7,043 bases of DNA from Campylobacterales bacterium (GTDB lineage: Bacteria > Campylobacterota > Campylobacteria > Campylobacterales > QNZT01), in assembly GCA_015489185.1 (NCBI GenBank), contig WGAE01000134.1, positions 1-7,043 of the forward strand, written 5' to 3'. The notes beneath the pieces are model-generated. The model worked only from the letters and a program-made list of their open reading frames with translations, was not told the origin of the DNA and made no database searches. Within the stretch, counting starts at the first letter, position 1, and every line of letters begins with the position of its first letter. Below are positions 1 to 6,056 of the stretch, one piece after another. A program made the translations under genes and the position numbers.

Positions 1-1
1 C

Positions 2-1171
2 TCCTCCGTCGAACTTCCCGAAGATGCGACTGAAGAAGAACGCATCAAACATCTGCTTGCACTTGCTTACAAGAAAAAGCTGCTCAAAGAGAAGCTGATG
101 GATCTGGGACCGACCAGTAAGTTGATCAACGAGCTGGTCAAATCGATGGAGACGGCGCTCAAAACCGACGACGGTTTCGAAAAAGAGCTGAAAAAACTCG
201 AATACAAACTCCCGCTTTTTAACGAACAACTGCGTGAAAATCACCGTAAAATCCTCGAGAATATCACCAACATGAGCAAAGAGGATATTCTCGCCGCGGT
301 TCCCGAAGCGACGATGGTTTCAACTTATATGGAGATCAAAAAGCTCTTTCAGACCAAAGAGGCAAGTAAAAACAGCTTCAACCTCGAACCTGAACGCCTC
401 AAGGAGATTCTGGAACAGATTAAACGGGGTAAAGAGATTGCCGATAAAGCCAAAACACGTATGGCAAAATCAAACCTGCGTCTTGTCGTCTCGATCGCCA
501 AACGCTACACCAACCGCGGCTTACCGTTTCTGGATCTGATTCAGGAAGGCAATATCGGTCTTATGAAAGCGGTAGACAAGTTCGAATACAAAAAAGGGTA
601 CAAATTTTCTACCTATGCCACCTGGTGGATTCGCCAGGCGATCAGCCGAGCCATCGCCGACCAGGCGAAAACAATCCGTATTCCTATCCATATGATCGAA
701 ACAATCAACCGTATCAACAAGATCACCCGCAAATATCTGCAGGAGTTCGGCAAAGAGCCGGATCTGGAGACGATCGCCAAAGAGGTGGGACTGAGTGTGG
801 ATAAAGTCAAAAACGTCATCAAAATCACCAAAGAACCGATCTCGCTCGAAGCGCCGATCGGTAACGAAGATGACGGTAAATTCGGTGATTTCGTCGAAGA
901 TAAAAAATCGATCGCACCGATCGAATATATGCTCAAAAACGACCTCAAACATCAGATCGACGACGTACTTGATCAACTCAACGAGCGTGAACGTGCGGTA
1001 GTACGTATGCGTTTCGGATTGCTTGACGACGAGAGTGACAGAACCCTCGAAGAGATCGGTAAAGAGCTTAATGTCACCCGTGAACGTGTGCGTCAGATCG
1101 AAAACTCCGCGATCAAAAAGCTCAAACACCCCAAAGTGGGACGTAAACTCAAAAACTATATCGAAGAGTAG
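2..1171 (+). CDS. rpoD: RNA polymerase primary sigma factor (sigma-70), 3' part
   Basis: This is the C-terminal 389 residues of the housekeeping sigma factor, which directs core RNA polymerase to promoters. The frame is open from the left edge, so the start, region 1.1 and probably region 1.2 lie outside; the ATG at 98 is internal. Residues are counted from position 2. About 1-145 are the charged helical non-conserved region. Region 2 follows (about 144-228), with NLRLVVSIAKRYTNRG, DLIQEGNIGLMKAVDKFEY and the -10-reading helix containing TWWIRQAISRAIADQ. Region 3, with the finger around PIGNEDDGKFGDF, is at about 229-312, and region 4 is at 316-389 with the helix-turn-helix TLEEIGKELNVTRERVRQIE. 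The -10 contact equivalent to E. coli Thr440 is Ser, which from memory is usual in Campylobacterota. The sequence ends ...LKNYIEE, as expected for a full C-terminus. Identification is very secure. Confidence 0.97.
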   Translation, partial: SSVELPEDATEEERIKHLLALAYKKKLLKEKLMDLGPTSKLINELVKSMETALKTDDGFEKELKKLEYKLPLFNEQLRENHRKILENITNMSKEDILAAVPEATMVSTYMEIKKLFQTKEASKNSFNLEPERLKEILEQIKRGKEIADKAKTRMAKSNLRLVVSIAKRYTNRGLPFLDLIQEGNIGLMKAVDKFEYKKGYKFSTYATWWIRQAISRAIADQAKTIRIPIHMIETINRINKITRKYLQEFGKEPDLETIAKEVGLSVDKVKNVIKITKEPISLEAPIGNEDDGKFGDFVEDKKSIAPIEYMLKNDLKHQIDDVLDQLNERERAVVRMRFGLLDDESDRTLEEIGKELNVTRERVRQIENSAIKKLKHPKVGRKLKNYIEE

Positions 1172-1189
1172 GGTCTCTATCCTGCTCTT
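1164..1189 (+). terminator. Hairpin at the rpoD / membrane-protein convergent junction
   Basis: The left arm AAGAGTAGG (1164-1172) pairs with CCTGCTCTT (1181-1189) around an 8-base loop, giving a 9-pair stem with one U-G wobble in the rpoD-sense RNA. The rpoD stop codon TAG (1169-1171) is in the left arm, and the stop of the leftward gene (1177-1179) is in the loop. No U-tract follows on the plus strand. On the minus strand only a short T5 appears several bases past the stem, and there the wobble becomes an A-C mismatch. It may act as a 3'-end stabiliser or a weak terminator for rpoD. Function is inferred from structure alone. Confidence 0.4.
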
Positions 1190-1707
1190 GCAAACCCTGC
1201 AATAAGTGCCGTCAGCGGCACGATTGTCAATCCCGTCACATATCCCCAGATTTCCAGCATTTCATGACGATTCAGATATAAAAATCCAAGAATCAAAATC
1301 AAATATGCCGCGATACGAAGCGGGGAGATTGCGGCGGAGATAGTTTTGGCGAGGTTTTGCATACCGCTTTTGATACCACCGATCTTTTTGCGCTCCCGGC
1401 GAATCACACTTTTCAAATCTTCTGCGGAAATCTCTTCTTCATCCTGATCGAACAGTTCGAATCGATCGTCTATTTTATCAAGCGCCTCATGCTCTTGCAG
1501 CGGAATATCCCCTGTAGCAACCTTTTTATCAACCATGCGTTTGTATGCGTAAAAAGAGGCAAGTGTTGCAAGCAGTGAGCTGAAAAACGCAATCTGAGAA
1601 CTGATCAGCCAGTGCATCCCCTGGCGCAGCGCAATCGCTACTACAAAGAGGTCGATCACCGCCATCCAGTAGAGAAAACGGCTAATACTTCTCATCCCAG
1701 TCGTCAT
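1177..1707 (-). CDS. Four-helix membrane protein of unknown function
   Basis: I do not recognise the family. The protein is about 176 residues with four hydrophobic segments: roughly 9-27 (FLYWMAVIDLFVVAIAL), 34-56, 128-146 (LRIAAYLILILGFLYL) and 155-173. Between helices 2 and 3 lies a cytoplasmic-looking charged stretch, first acidic (FELFDQDEEEISAEDL), then basic (RRERKKIGG), possibly helical. The reading frame stays open up to 1827, but that part overlaps the upstream gene and encodes low-complexity Thr/Arg-rich sequence, so it is not used. I chose the ATG at 1707 because a GAG lies five bases upstream; the ATG at 1695 (172 residues, MRSISRFLYW...) is almost as good. It overlaps the end of the AtpZ-like gene, is last in the cytochrome-hemL operon and so is probably translated by coupling. 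Role unknown. Confidence 0.72.
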   Translation of the reverse strand: MTTGMRSISRFLYWMAVIDLFVVAIALRQGMHWLISSQIAFFSSLLATLASFYAYKRMVDKKVATGDIPLQEHEALDKIDDRFELFDQDEEEISAEDLKSVIRRERKKIGGIKSGMQNLAKTISAAISPLRIAAYLILILGFLYLNRHEMLEIWGYVTGLTIVPLTALIAGFARAG

Positions 1708-1996
1708 CGTCGCTCTGGTTGTTGCGGTTGTTGTAGTGTTTATAGCGAGGATCCTCTTTGAGCTTGTCCAGTTCCGTTTTCTGTTTGACGTAGGCTTTTC
1801 GAATATTGAGTATCGCGGCGGCGACACCCCAGAAGACCCCCAGCCAGAAGAGCCAGCCGTATCCGAACGCTTTTTTCATCCAGATACCGATGCCTACCCC
1901 CAGTAAAATCGCTACGACAATCGAAATCCCCAGAGAGAGCTGATCCGCCCCCTCTATGATTTTACGATATTTGGGCTCTTTCTCCTCACCGCTCAT
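1682..1996 (-). CDS. AtpZ/AtpI-like two-helix membrane protein
   Basis: A 104-residue protein with two transmembrane helices, at about 21-40 (SLGISIVVAILLGVGIGIWM) and 47-65 (GWLFWLGVFWGVAAAILNI), joined by a short KKAFGYG turn, then a charged tail ending in SDDDDWDEKY. This helical hairpin with glycine-rich helix 1 and the G-x-W-LF...G loop is the layout of the AtpZ/AtpI family. Members are often encoded next to F1Fo ATP synthase genes and are linked to assembly of the c-ring or to Mg2+/Ca2+ transport. Here no atp gene is in view. Its ATG overlaps the hemL stop as ATGA, and AAAGAG six bases upstream is a suitable ribosome binding site, so translation is probably coupled to hemL. The family call rests on topology and loop pattern, not on a search. 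Confidence 0.75.
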   Translation of the reverse strand: MSGEEKEPKYRKIIEGADQLSLGISIVVAILLGVGIGIWMKKAFGYGWLFWLGVFWGVAAAILNIRKAYVKQKTELDKLKEDPRYKHYNNRNNQSDDDDWDEKY

Positions 1997-3282
1997 GCGA
2001 TCTCTTTCATCACTTTCTGCGCTTTGTCGATCACACTGAAAATCATCTCTTCTGTCATCACCGTGGAGATAAAACCGGTTTCGAACTGACTGCAGGCAAA
2101 GTAGACACCCTCTTCGAGCATCCCTCTGTGAAATTTCGCAAAACGCTCCGTATCCGATTTGAGCGCATCATCGAAATTGTGCACTTCATGATCGTTGAAG
2201 AAAAATCCGAACATACTGCCGCGCACTTCGATCTGCAGCGGTATACCGTTTGCCGCGGCGGCACTCTTCAACCCTTCGACCAGAAGTGTCGCTTTCTGCT
2301 CCATCGCTGTATAGAGCGATGGGTTGGCTTTCAGTTTCAAAAGTGACGCAAGTCCCGCAGACATCGCGACGGGATTACCGCTGAGCGTTCCCGCCTGATA
2401 GACCGGTCCGTCCGGAGAGAGTTTGTCCATAATCTCCTCTCTTGCGGCAAATGCCCCTACCGGCATTCCGCCGCCGATCACCTTTCCGAAGGTGACAATA
2501 TCGGGCTTGACGCTGTAAATTCCCTGCGCCCCCTTCAAGGAAGCGCGAAATCCGCTCATCACTTCATCAAAAATCAGCAGTGTGCCGTACTTGTCACAGA
2601 GTGCACGCAACCCTTGCAAAAAAGCCTCCTGCGCCGGAACCAGTCCCATATTTCCCGCAATCGGTTCGATGATCACACACGCAATACTTTCAGGCGCGTC
2701 ATGAAAACACTTCTCGACACTGGAGAGATCGTTGTATTTCGCAAGCAAGGTATGTTTGGTTAAGTCGGCTGGCACACCGGGAGAGGAAGGTGTTCCAAAA
2801 GTTGCCGCACCGCTTCCCGCCTGTACAAGCAGTGAATCACTGTGCCCGTGATAGCACCCCTCAAACTTGATAATATCATCTCTTCCTGTAAAACCTCTGG
2901 CAAGCCGGATCGCACTCATCACCGCTTCGGTACCGCTGGAGACAAACCGCACTTTGTCGACACTATCAAAAAGATCGACAATCTCCTCCGCGAGATCCGT
3001 TTCGACAGTCGTCGGTGCACCGAAGCTAAGCCCCTTCTTCGCACTCTCGATCACCGCATTTTCAATATCTGCATCACAGTGTCCGAAAATCAGCGGTCCC
3101 CAGCTCTGTACAAAATCGATATAGCGATTGCCGTCGATATCGACCAGATACGCTCCTTCTCCTCTCTCAATAAACATAGGCGTACCGCCTACACTTTTAA
3201 ACGCGCGTACCGGCGAATCGACTCCACCCGGAATCACCTTTTTCGCCGCCTCAAACGCGGCTATCGACTTTTCATGAACCAT
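1993..3282 (-). CDS. hemL: Glutamate-1-semialdehyde 2,1-aminomutase
   Basis: This PLP enzyme converts glutamate-1-semialdehyde to 5-aminolevulinate, the last step of the C5 route to the haem precursor, in the cytoplasm. At 429 residues it has the normal family length. Visible landmarks are the N-terminal PGGVDSPVRAF (18-28), the cofactor phosphate site SSGTEA (115-120), YHGHSD (144-149), the DEV aspartate (Asp239) that contacts the pyridine nitrogen, the Schiff-base lysine Lys267 in TFGKVIGGGMPVGAF, and AGTLSGNP (297-304). The ATG at 3282 has AAGGAT about seven bases upstream and lies inside the end of the cytochrome c gene (11-bp overlap). The end overlaps the AtpZ-like start by 4 bp. Placement directly after a c-type cytochrome ties haem supply to a haem protein. 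Identification is secure. Confidence 0.97.
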   Translation of the reverse strand: MVHEKSIAAFEAAKKVIPGGVDSPVRAFKSVGGTPMFIERGEGAYLVDIDGNRYIDFVQSWGPLIFGHCDADIENAVIESAKKGLSFGAPTTVETDLAEEIVDLFDSVDKVRFVSSGTEAVMSAIRLARGFTGRDDIIKFEGCYHGHSDSLLVQAGSGAATFGTPSSPGVPADLTKHTLLAKYNDLSSVEKCFHDAPESIACVIIEPIAGNMGLVPAQEAFLQGLRALCDKYGTLLIFDEVMSGFRASLKGAQGIYSVKPDIVTFGKVIGGGMPVGAFAAREEIMDKLSPDGPVYQAGTLSGNPVAMSAGLASLLKLKANPSLYTAMEQKATLLVEGLKSAAAANGIPLQIEVRGSMFGFFFNDHEVHNFDDALKSDTERFAKFHRGMLEEGVYFACSQFETGFISTVMTEEMIFSVIDKAQKVMKEIA

Positions 3283-3652
3283 TTTGTTTATCCTTTTTGC
3301 GTTGATATTTTGGATTTTGCGTCAGCAAATAGTAATAAAGATGCGCCATCTCCCACTCGGTCAAAAAATATTGCGGCATCAGTTTGCCTCTGTGTTTGAG
3401 CGCCCTTTTGAAGCGTTGCATCGAAATATTGTAAATGGGAGGCGCTGTCACACGATATGTTTTGCCGCCGGATACATAGGTACTCAGCACTTTACCTTCA
3501 CCGTGCTCTCCGTGACACTTCGCACAACTGATCCCGCGCGGGTTTTTGTAGAGCATCTTCGCATACTCTTCATCGGTAATAAAACTCTCACCCGCAAAGA
3601 GCCTGCCTACCGTCACTATAGACAAAAATAAGCCGAAACCGACACGATGCAT
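3272..3652 (-). CDS. Small periplasmic monoheme cytochrome c
   Basis: A 126-residue exported haem protein. Residues 1-20 are a short signal peptide (basic MHR, hydrophobic VGFGLFLSIVTVG, likely cut after RLFA). The single haem-binding motif CAKCH is at 43-47, with His47 as the proximal ligand. Met92 in KLMPQYFLTEWEMAHLYYYL is the probable distal ligand, and the following helix is the typical C-terminal helix of class I cytochromes. The tail is strongly basic (KYQRKKDKQNGS). The first ATG follows AAAGGA by about nine bases. It is the first gene of the leftward operon and overlaps hemL by 11 bp. The role is presumably electron transfer in the periplasm. Its redox partners cannot be told from the sequence, and I give no symbol. 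From memory, a similar periplasmic protein precedes hemL in Campylobacter. Confidence 0.9.
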   Translation of the reverse strand: MHRVGFGLFLSIVTVGRLFAGESFITDEEYAKMLYKNPRGISCAKCHGEHGEGKVLSTYVSGGKTYRVTAPPIYNISMQRFKRALKHRGKLMPQYFLTEWEMAHLYYYLLTQNPKYQRKKDKQNGS

Positions 3653-3676
3653 CCCATTCTGTCCTTTAATTTAAAA

Positions 3677-3685
3677 TGGTATAAT
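3677..3685 (+). promoter_or_regulatory. Promoter for folD-lepB-M50 operon (extended -10)
   Basis: TGGTATAAT is a perfect TATAAT (3680-3685) with the TGn extension. The start site would fall near 3692, leaving a leader of about 19 bases with the folD ribosome binding site TAAAGG at 3699-3704, six bases before the ATG. It overlaps the leftward -10 almost completely, so the two directions probably compete for RNA polymerase. There is no convincing -35; A/T-rich sequence lies just upstream (TTTAATTTAAAA, 3665-3676). Confidence 0.7.
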
Positions 3686-3689
3686 ATCA
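3681..3689 (-). promoter_or_regulatory. Promoter for cytochrome c-hemL operon (extended -10)
   Basis: Read leftward, the minus strand gives TGATATTAT: a TATTAT hexamer (3686 to 3681), five of six bases matching TATAAT, preceded by the extended -10 TGn. Transcription would begin near 3674 and give a leader of roughly 20 bases holding the AAAGGA ribosome binding site. No clear -35 is seen, which fits Campylobacterota promoters, where the -35 is usually poorly conserved. The start site is inferred. Confidence 0.6.
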
Positions 3690-3710
3690 CAAAAACGATA
3701 AAGGCACTCG

Positions 3711-4562
3711 ATGCAAATACTCGATGGAAAAGCGCTTGCCGCGAAAATCCGCAAGAAAGCCGCCGACGAAGTAGCGGCACTCAAAAACAAAGGAATCACC
3801 CCCGGTCTTGCCGTCGTACTCATCGGTGACAATCCCGCCAGCCATACTTATGTCAAGATGAAAGAGAAGGCGTGTGAAGAGACGGGCATCTACTCGATCG
3901 TACACAAAATGCCGGATGATATTTCGGAAGAGAAGATTCTCGAAACCATCCATATGATGAACAATAACCCGAATATCGACGGTATTCTCGTACAACTCCC
4001 CCTTCCCGGACATATCGATACCCGTAAAGTACTCGACGCCGTATCGCCGCAAAAAGATGTCGACGGTTTTCATCCGACCAATGTCGGAGAGCTGGTGCTT
4101 GATATCGACTGTTTTGTCCCGTGTACACCGCTTGGAGTCATGCATCTGCTGGATGAATACGATATCAACGTCAAAGGGCTTGACGCCTGTGTCGTGGGCG
4201 CAAGCAACATCGTCGGAAAGCCGATGATGCACCTGCTGCTCAACCGTTTCGCGACTGTCGATATTTGCCACATCCACACCAAAAATCTCAAAGCACATAC
4301 CTCGCGAGCGGATCTGTTGATCGTGGGCGTCGGTAAAGAGAAACTGATCACCGAAGATATGGTCAAAGAGGGCGCGATCGTCATCGATATCGGCATCAAC
4401 AAAACCTCGGAAGGGCAGATCGTCGGTGATGTCGATTACGAAAATGTCGCACCCAAATGCAGCTACATCACACCGGTTCCCGGAGGCGTGGGACCAATGA
4501 CCATCGCTATGTTGCTGGAAAATACAATCAAGTCTGCAAAGGCAAGACATCATGTATCATAA
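3711..4562 (+). CDS. folD: Bifunctional methylene-THF dehydrogenase / methenyl-THF cyclohydrolase
   Basis: A cytoplasmic enzyme interconverting 5,10-methylene-, 5,10-methenyl- and 10-formyl-tetrahydrofolate, supplying one-carbon units for purines and formyl-Met. It is 283 residues, the normal bacterial length. The substrate and catalytic motif SHTYVKMKEKACEETGI is at 44-60, with Tyr47 and catalytic Lys51. Then come QLPLPGH (95-101), KDVDGFHP (115-122), CTP (138-140), the Rossmann loop VVGASNIVGKPM (161-172) and the folate-site loop TPVPGGVGPMT (254-264). The usual GRS of the nucleotide loop is GAS here, losing the Arg that in several homologues touches the NADP 2'-phosphate; from memory Campylobacter FolD has the same change. 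It is first in the rightward operon, with start ATG 3711 after AAAGG, and its end overlaps lepB by 11 bp. Identification is secure. Confidence 0.97.
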   Translation: MQILDGKALAAKIRKKAADEVAALKNKGITPGLAVVLIGDNPASHTYVKMKEKACEETGIYSIVHKMPDDISEEKILETIHMMNNNPNIDGILVQLPLPGHIDTRKVLDAVSPQKDVDGFHPTNVGELVLDIDCFVPCTPLGVMHLLDEYDINVKGLDACVVGASNIVGKPMMHLLLNRFATVDICHIHTKNLKAHTSRADLLIVGVGKEKLITEDMVKEGAIVIDIGINKTSEGQIVGDVDYENVAPKCSYITPVPGGVGPMTIAMLLENTIKSAKARHHVS

Positions 4563-5325
4563 GTTCAAAGCATTCGCCAACAGCTGGCCCGGTACGATCA
4601 TCATCGTACTGCTAATTATCTTCTTCGTCGCACAGGCGTTTGTGATACCAAGCGGTTCTATGAAACGTACCCTGCTCATCGGCGATCACCTTTTTGTCAA
4701 AAAGTTTGCCTACGGTATTCCGACACCGCATATTCCCTGGCTGGAGATCCCTGTACTGCCCGACTTCAACCACAACGGACACCTCATAGAAGGTCCCCGT
4801 CCCAAACGGGGGGACATCGTCGTCTTTCGCTATCCGCTCAATCCCAAAACACACTTTGTTAAACGGTGTGTCGCGGTTGGAGGCGATATCCTTGCTGTCA
4901 AGGACAAAGTGCTCTATCTGCGTCCGCATGAAGGCAACGAATATGTCAAAACACACTACCCCAAAGAGGTGATCGTCGATATGGGCGGCGACCTCTGGGT
5001 CAAAAATCCCTACCGCGTCAAACACAAAGGGATACAAAACGATCCGAACATTGTCGATAACGGAATCTATCCCGAACAGATTTTCAACTTCCCGCCGATC
5101 AAACTCGAAAAAGATTACTTCTTCATGATGGGAGACAACCGGGATCACTCCAACGACAGTCGCTTCTGGGGACCCGTTCCCTACAGCCTGATTGAAGGAA
5201 AACCTTGGTTTGTCTACTTTTCCTGGGATAAAGATTATAAGATCCGATGGAAACGTATCGGTAAATTTGTCGATACACTTCAAAACGATCCTTCCTATAT
5301 CGATCAAAACGTGAGTCTTGAGTGA
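4552..5325 (+). CDS. lepB: Signal peptidase I
   Basis: A membrane-bound Ser/Lys protease that removes signal peptides from exported proteins on the periplasmic side. It is 257 residues. A short cytoplasmic N-terminus (MYHKFKAFANSWPG) leads into one transmembrane helix at about 14-32, so it is the single-anchor form. The nucleophile Ser36 is in box B, IPSGSMKRTL. The general base Lys104 is in box D, FVKRCVAVGGD, and box E, GDNRDHSNDSRFWGPVP, is at 194-210. A non-catalytic beta-domain insert lies between boxes D and E (about 115-188). The ATG lies inside the end of folD (11-bp overlap), with AAAGG nine bases upstream. It is followed directly by a membrane metalloprotease gene. All catalytic residues are present, and the identification is secure. 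Confidence 0.97.
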   Translation: MYHKFKAFANSWPGTIIIVLLIIFFVAQAFVIPSGSMKRTLLIGDHLFVKKFAYGIPTPHIPWLEIPVLPDFNHNGHLIEGPRPKRGDIVVFRYPLNPKTHFVKRCVAVGGDILAVKDKVLYLRPHEGNEYVKTHYPKEVIVDMGGDLWVKNPYRVKHKGIQNDPNIVDNGIYPEQIFNFPPIKLEKDYFFMMGDNRDHSNDSRFWGPVPYSLIEGKPWFVYFSWDKDYKIRWKRIGKFVDTLQNDPSYIDQNVSLE

Positions 5326-5972
5326 TGGAACAGACACAGGTGGCGGAAGTTGCTGCAATCGTTTTTGCGCTGGCGATCGCCATCATCGGTCATGAAATTA
5401 TGCACGGACGTGTCGCTTACTTTTACGGTGACGATACGGCAAAAAAGCGTGGACGTCTGAGTATCAATCCTTTGGTACATATCGACCCGGTCGGAACAAT
5501 CATCGTTCCGGCACTCCTCTACTTCAGCCACGCCGGATTTCTGTTCGGTTGGGCAAAACCCGTTCCGATCGACATTCGCACCGTGATACGAAACGGCGGC
5601 TACAACGGCGCCATCGCCGTATCACTCGCCGGTATCGTTTTCAACTTCATAATGGCGATCCTCGCCGCGATTATCTTACGTTTCATACCGCCCGTTGAAA
5701 GTATTACGCTCTTTTTTCTGCATGCATTTTTGACCTATACGGTGGTTTACAATATCGTACTTGCGCTCTTCAATCTGCTGCCGATACCGCCGCTGGACGG
5801 TTCCCATGTCGTCGTCTATCTGGCAAAAAAACGCGGCTACCATACATTCGCCGCAAAATTCCAGGCACTTGGACAGTACGGTATGATTTTACTAATCCTC
5901 ATCATTGCCACACCCGTCGGTGATCTACTCTTCGCTCCGATGATGAAACTGATCAACTTTTTGTTACCTTAA
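5325..5972 (+). CDS. M50-family site-2-protease-like membrane metalloprotease
   Basis: A polytopic zinc protease of the short, PDZ-less site-2 protease class, about 215 residues. The zinc motif HEIMH (His23, Glu24, His27) sits in the first membrane helix. GRLSINPLVHIDPVGT (43-58) is the conserved loop after it, SLAGIVFNF is at about 100-108, and NLLPIPPLDGSH (150-161) supplies the third ligand, Asp158. There are four to six hydrophobic segments, including about 9-29, 58-73, 95-119, 126-150 and 184-207. Such enzymes cut transmembrane substrates or signal-peptide remnants; the substrate here is unknown. The lepB stop and this ATG share one base (TGATG), so translation is probably coupled. The GTG at 5322 would add one residue and is less likely. 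From memory, the lepB-adjacent location is shared with other Campylobacterota. Confidence 0.92.
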   Translation: MEQTQVAEVAAIVFALAIAIIGHEIMHGRVAYFYGDDTAKKRGRLSINPLVHIDPVGTIIVPALLYFSHAGFLFGWAKPVPIDIRTVIRNGGYNGAIAVSLAGIVFNFIMAILAAIILRFIPPVESITLFFLHAFLTYTVVYNIVLALFNLLPIPPLDGSHVVVYLAKKRGYHTFAAKFQALGQYGMILLILIIATPVGDLLFAPMMKLINFLLP

Positions 5973-5993
5973 AACACTTTTCGTTAATTTTTT

Positions 5994-6032
5994 TATACTT
6001 ACAACACGGTTTTATTTCTTTTTTTCTATATT
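5994..6032 (+). promoter_or_regulatory. AT-rich promoter region, two candidate -10 elements
   Basis: Within the 89-bp gap before the small winged-helix-like gene there are two T-tracts, each running into a -10-like hexamer: TATACT at 5994-5999 and TATATT at 6027-6032. The two are 33 bp apart. The second would start transcription near 6039, about 23 bases before the ATG. Runs of T upstream of a -10 without a -35 are the usual Campylobacterota sigma-70 pattern. Which of the two is used is not decidable by reading. Confidence 0.5.
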
Positions 6033-6039
6033 CGTTGTA
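6000..6039. repeat. Six-base inverted repeat flanking the promoter-proximal -10
   Basis: TACAAC (6000-6005) and GTTGTA (6034-6039) are exact inverted repeats separated by 28 bases, bracketing the candidate -10 at 6027-6032. The right arm covers the expected transcription start. The spacing is too long for a simple dimer operator, and six bases can match by chance, so this is only a candidate regulatory site. Confidence 0.2.
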
Positions 6040-6049
6040 GTCTCAAAAG

Positions 6050-6056
6050 AAAGGAG
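6050..6056 (+). promoter_or_regulatory. Strong ribosome binding site
   Basis: AAAGGAG ends five bases before the ATG at 6062. It is the strongest Shine-Dalgarno match in the window and fixes the start of the small winged-helix-like gene. Confidence 0.85.

Noticed and set aside
98..100. ATG as a start for the sigma factor
   Set aside because: The frame is open and coding-like (SSVELPEDATEEERIKHLL...) back to the left edge, so this Met is internal.
521..1129. 202-codon minus-strand frame opposite rpoD
   Set aside because: Phe/Asp-rich translation typical of an antisense shadow of a Lys/Glu-rich gene.
1708..1827. N-terminal extension of the four-helix membrane protein
   Set aside because: The extra residues (Thr-rich, MSPPRYSIF...) fall inside the AtpZ-like gene in another frame and look like out-of-frame translation.
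2842..3399. Plus-strand frame of 185 codons across hemL and the cytochrome gene
   Set aside because: It spans the overlap of two well-supported genes on the opposite strand and has no recognisable protein features.
3687..4553. Long open frame (288 codons) on the minus strand opposite folD
   Set aside because: It mirrors folD codon structure, gives a His/Asp-rich protein of no family, and folD with all motifs is on the other strand.
4612..5358. 248-codon minus-strand frame opposite lepB
   Set aside because: It is a shadow of lepB, whose catalytic boxes are complete; no plausible ribosome binding site or domain is seen.
5973..5999. T-rich stretch after the M50 gene as an intrinsic terminator
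   Set aside because: No stable stem precedes the T-run (only three base pairs can be drawn); it fits better as the promoter T-tract of the next gene.
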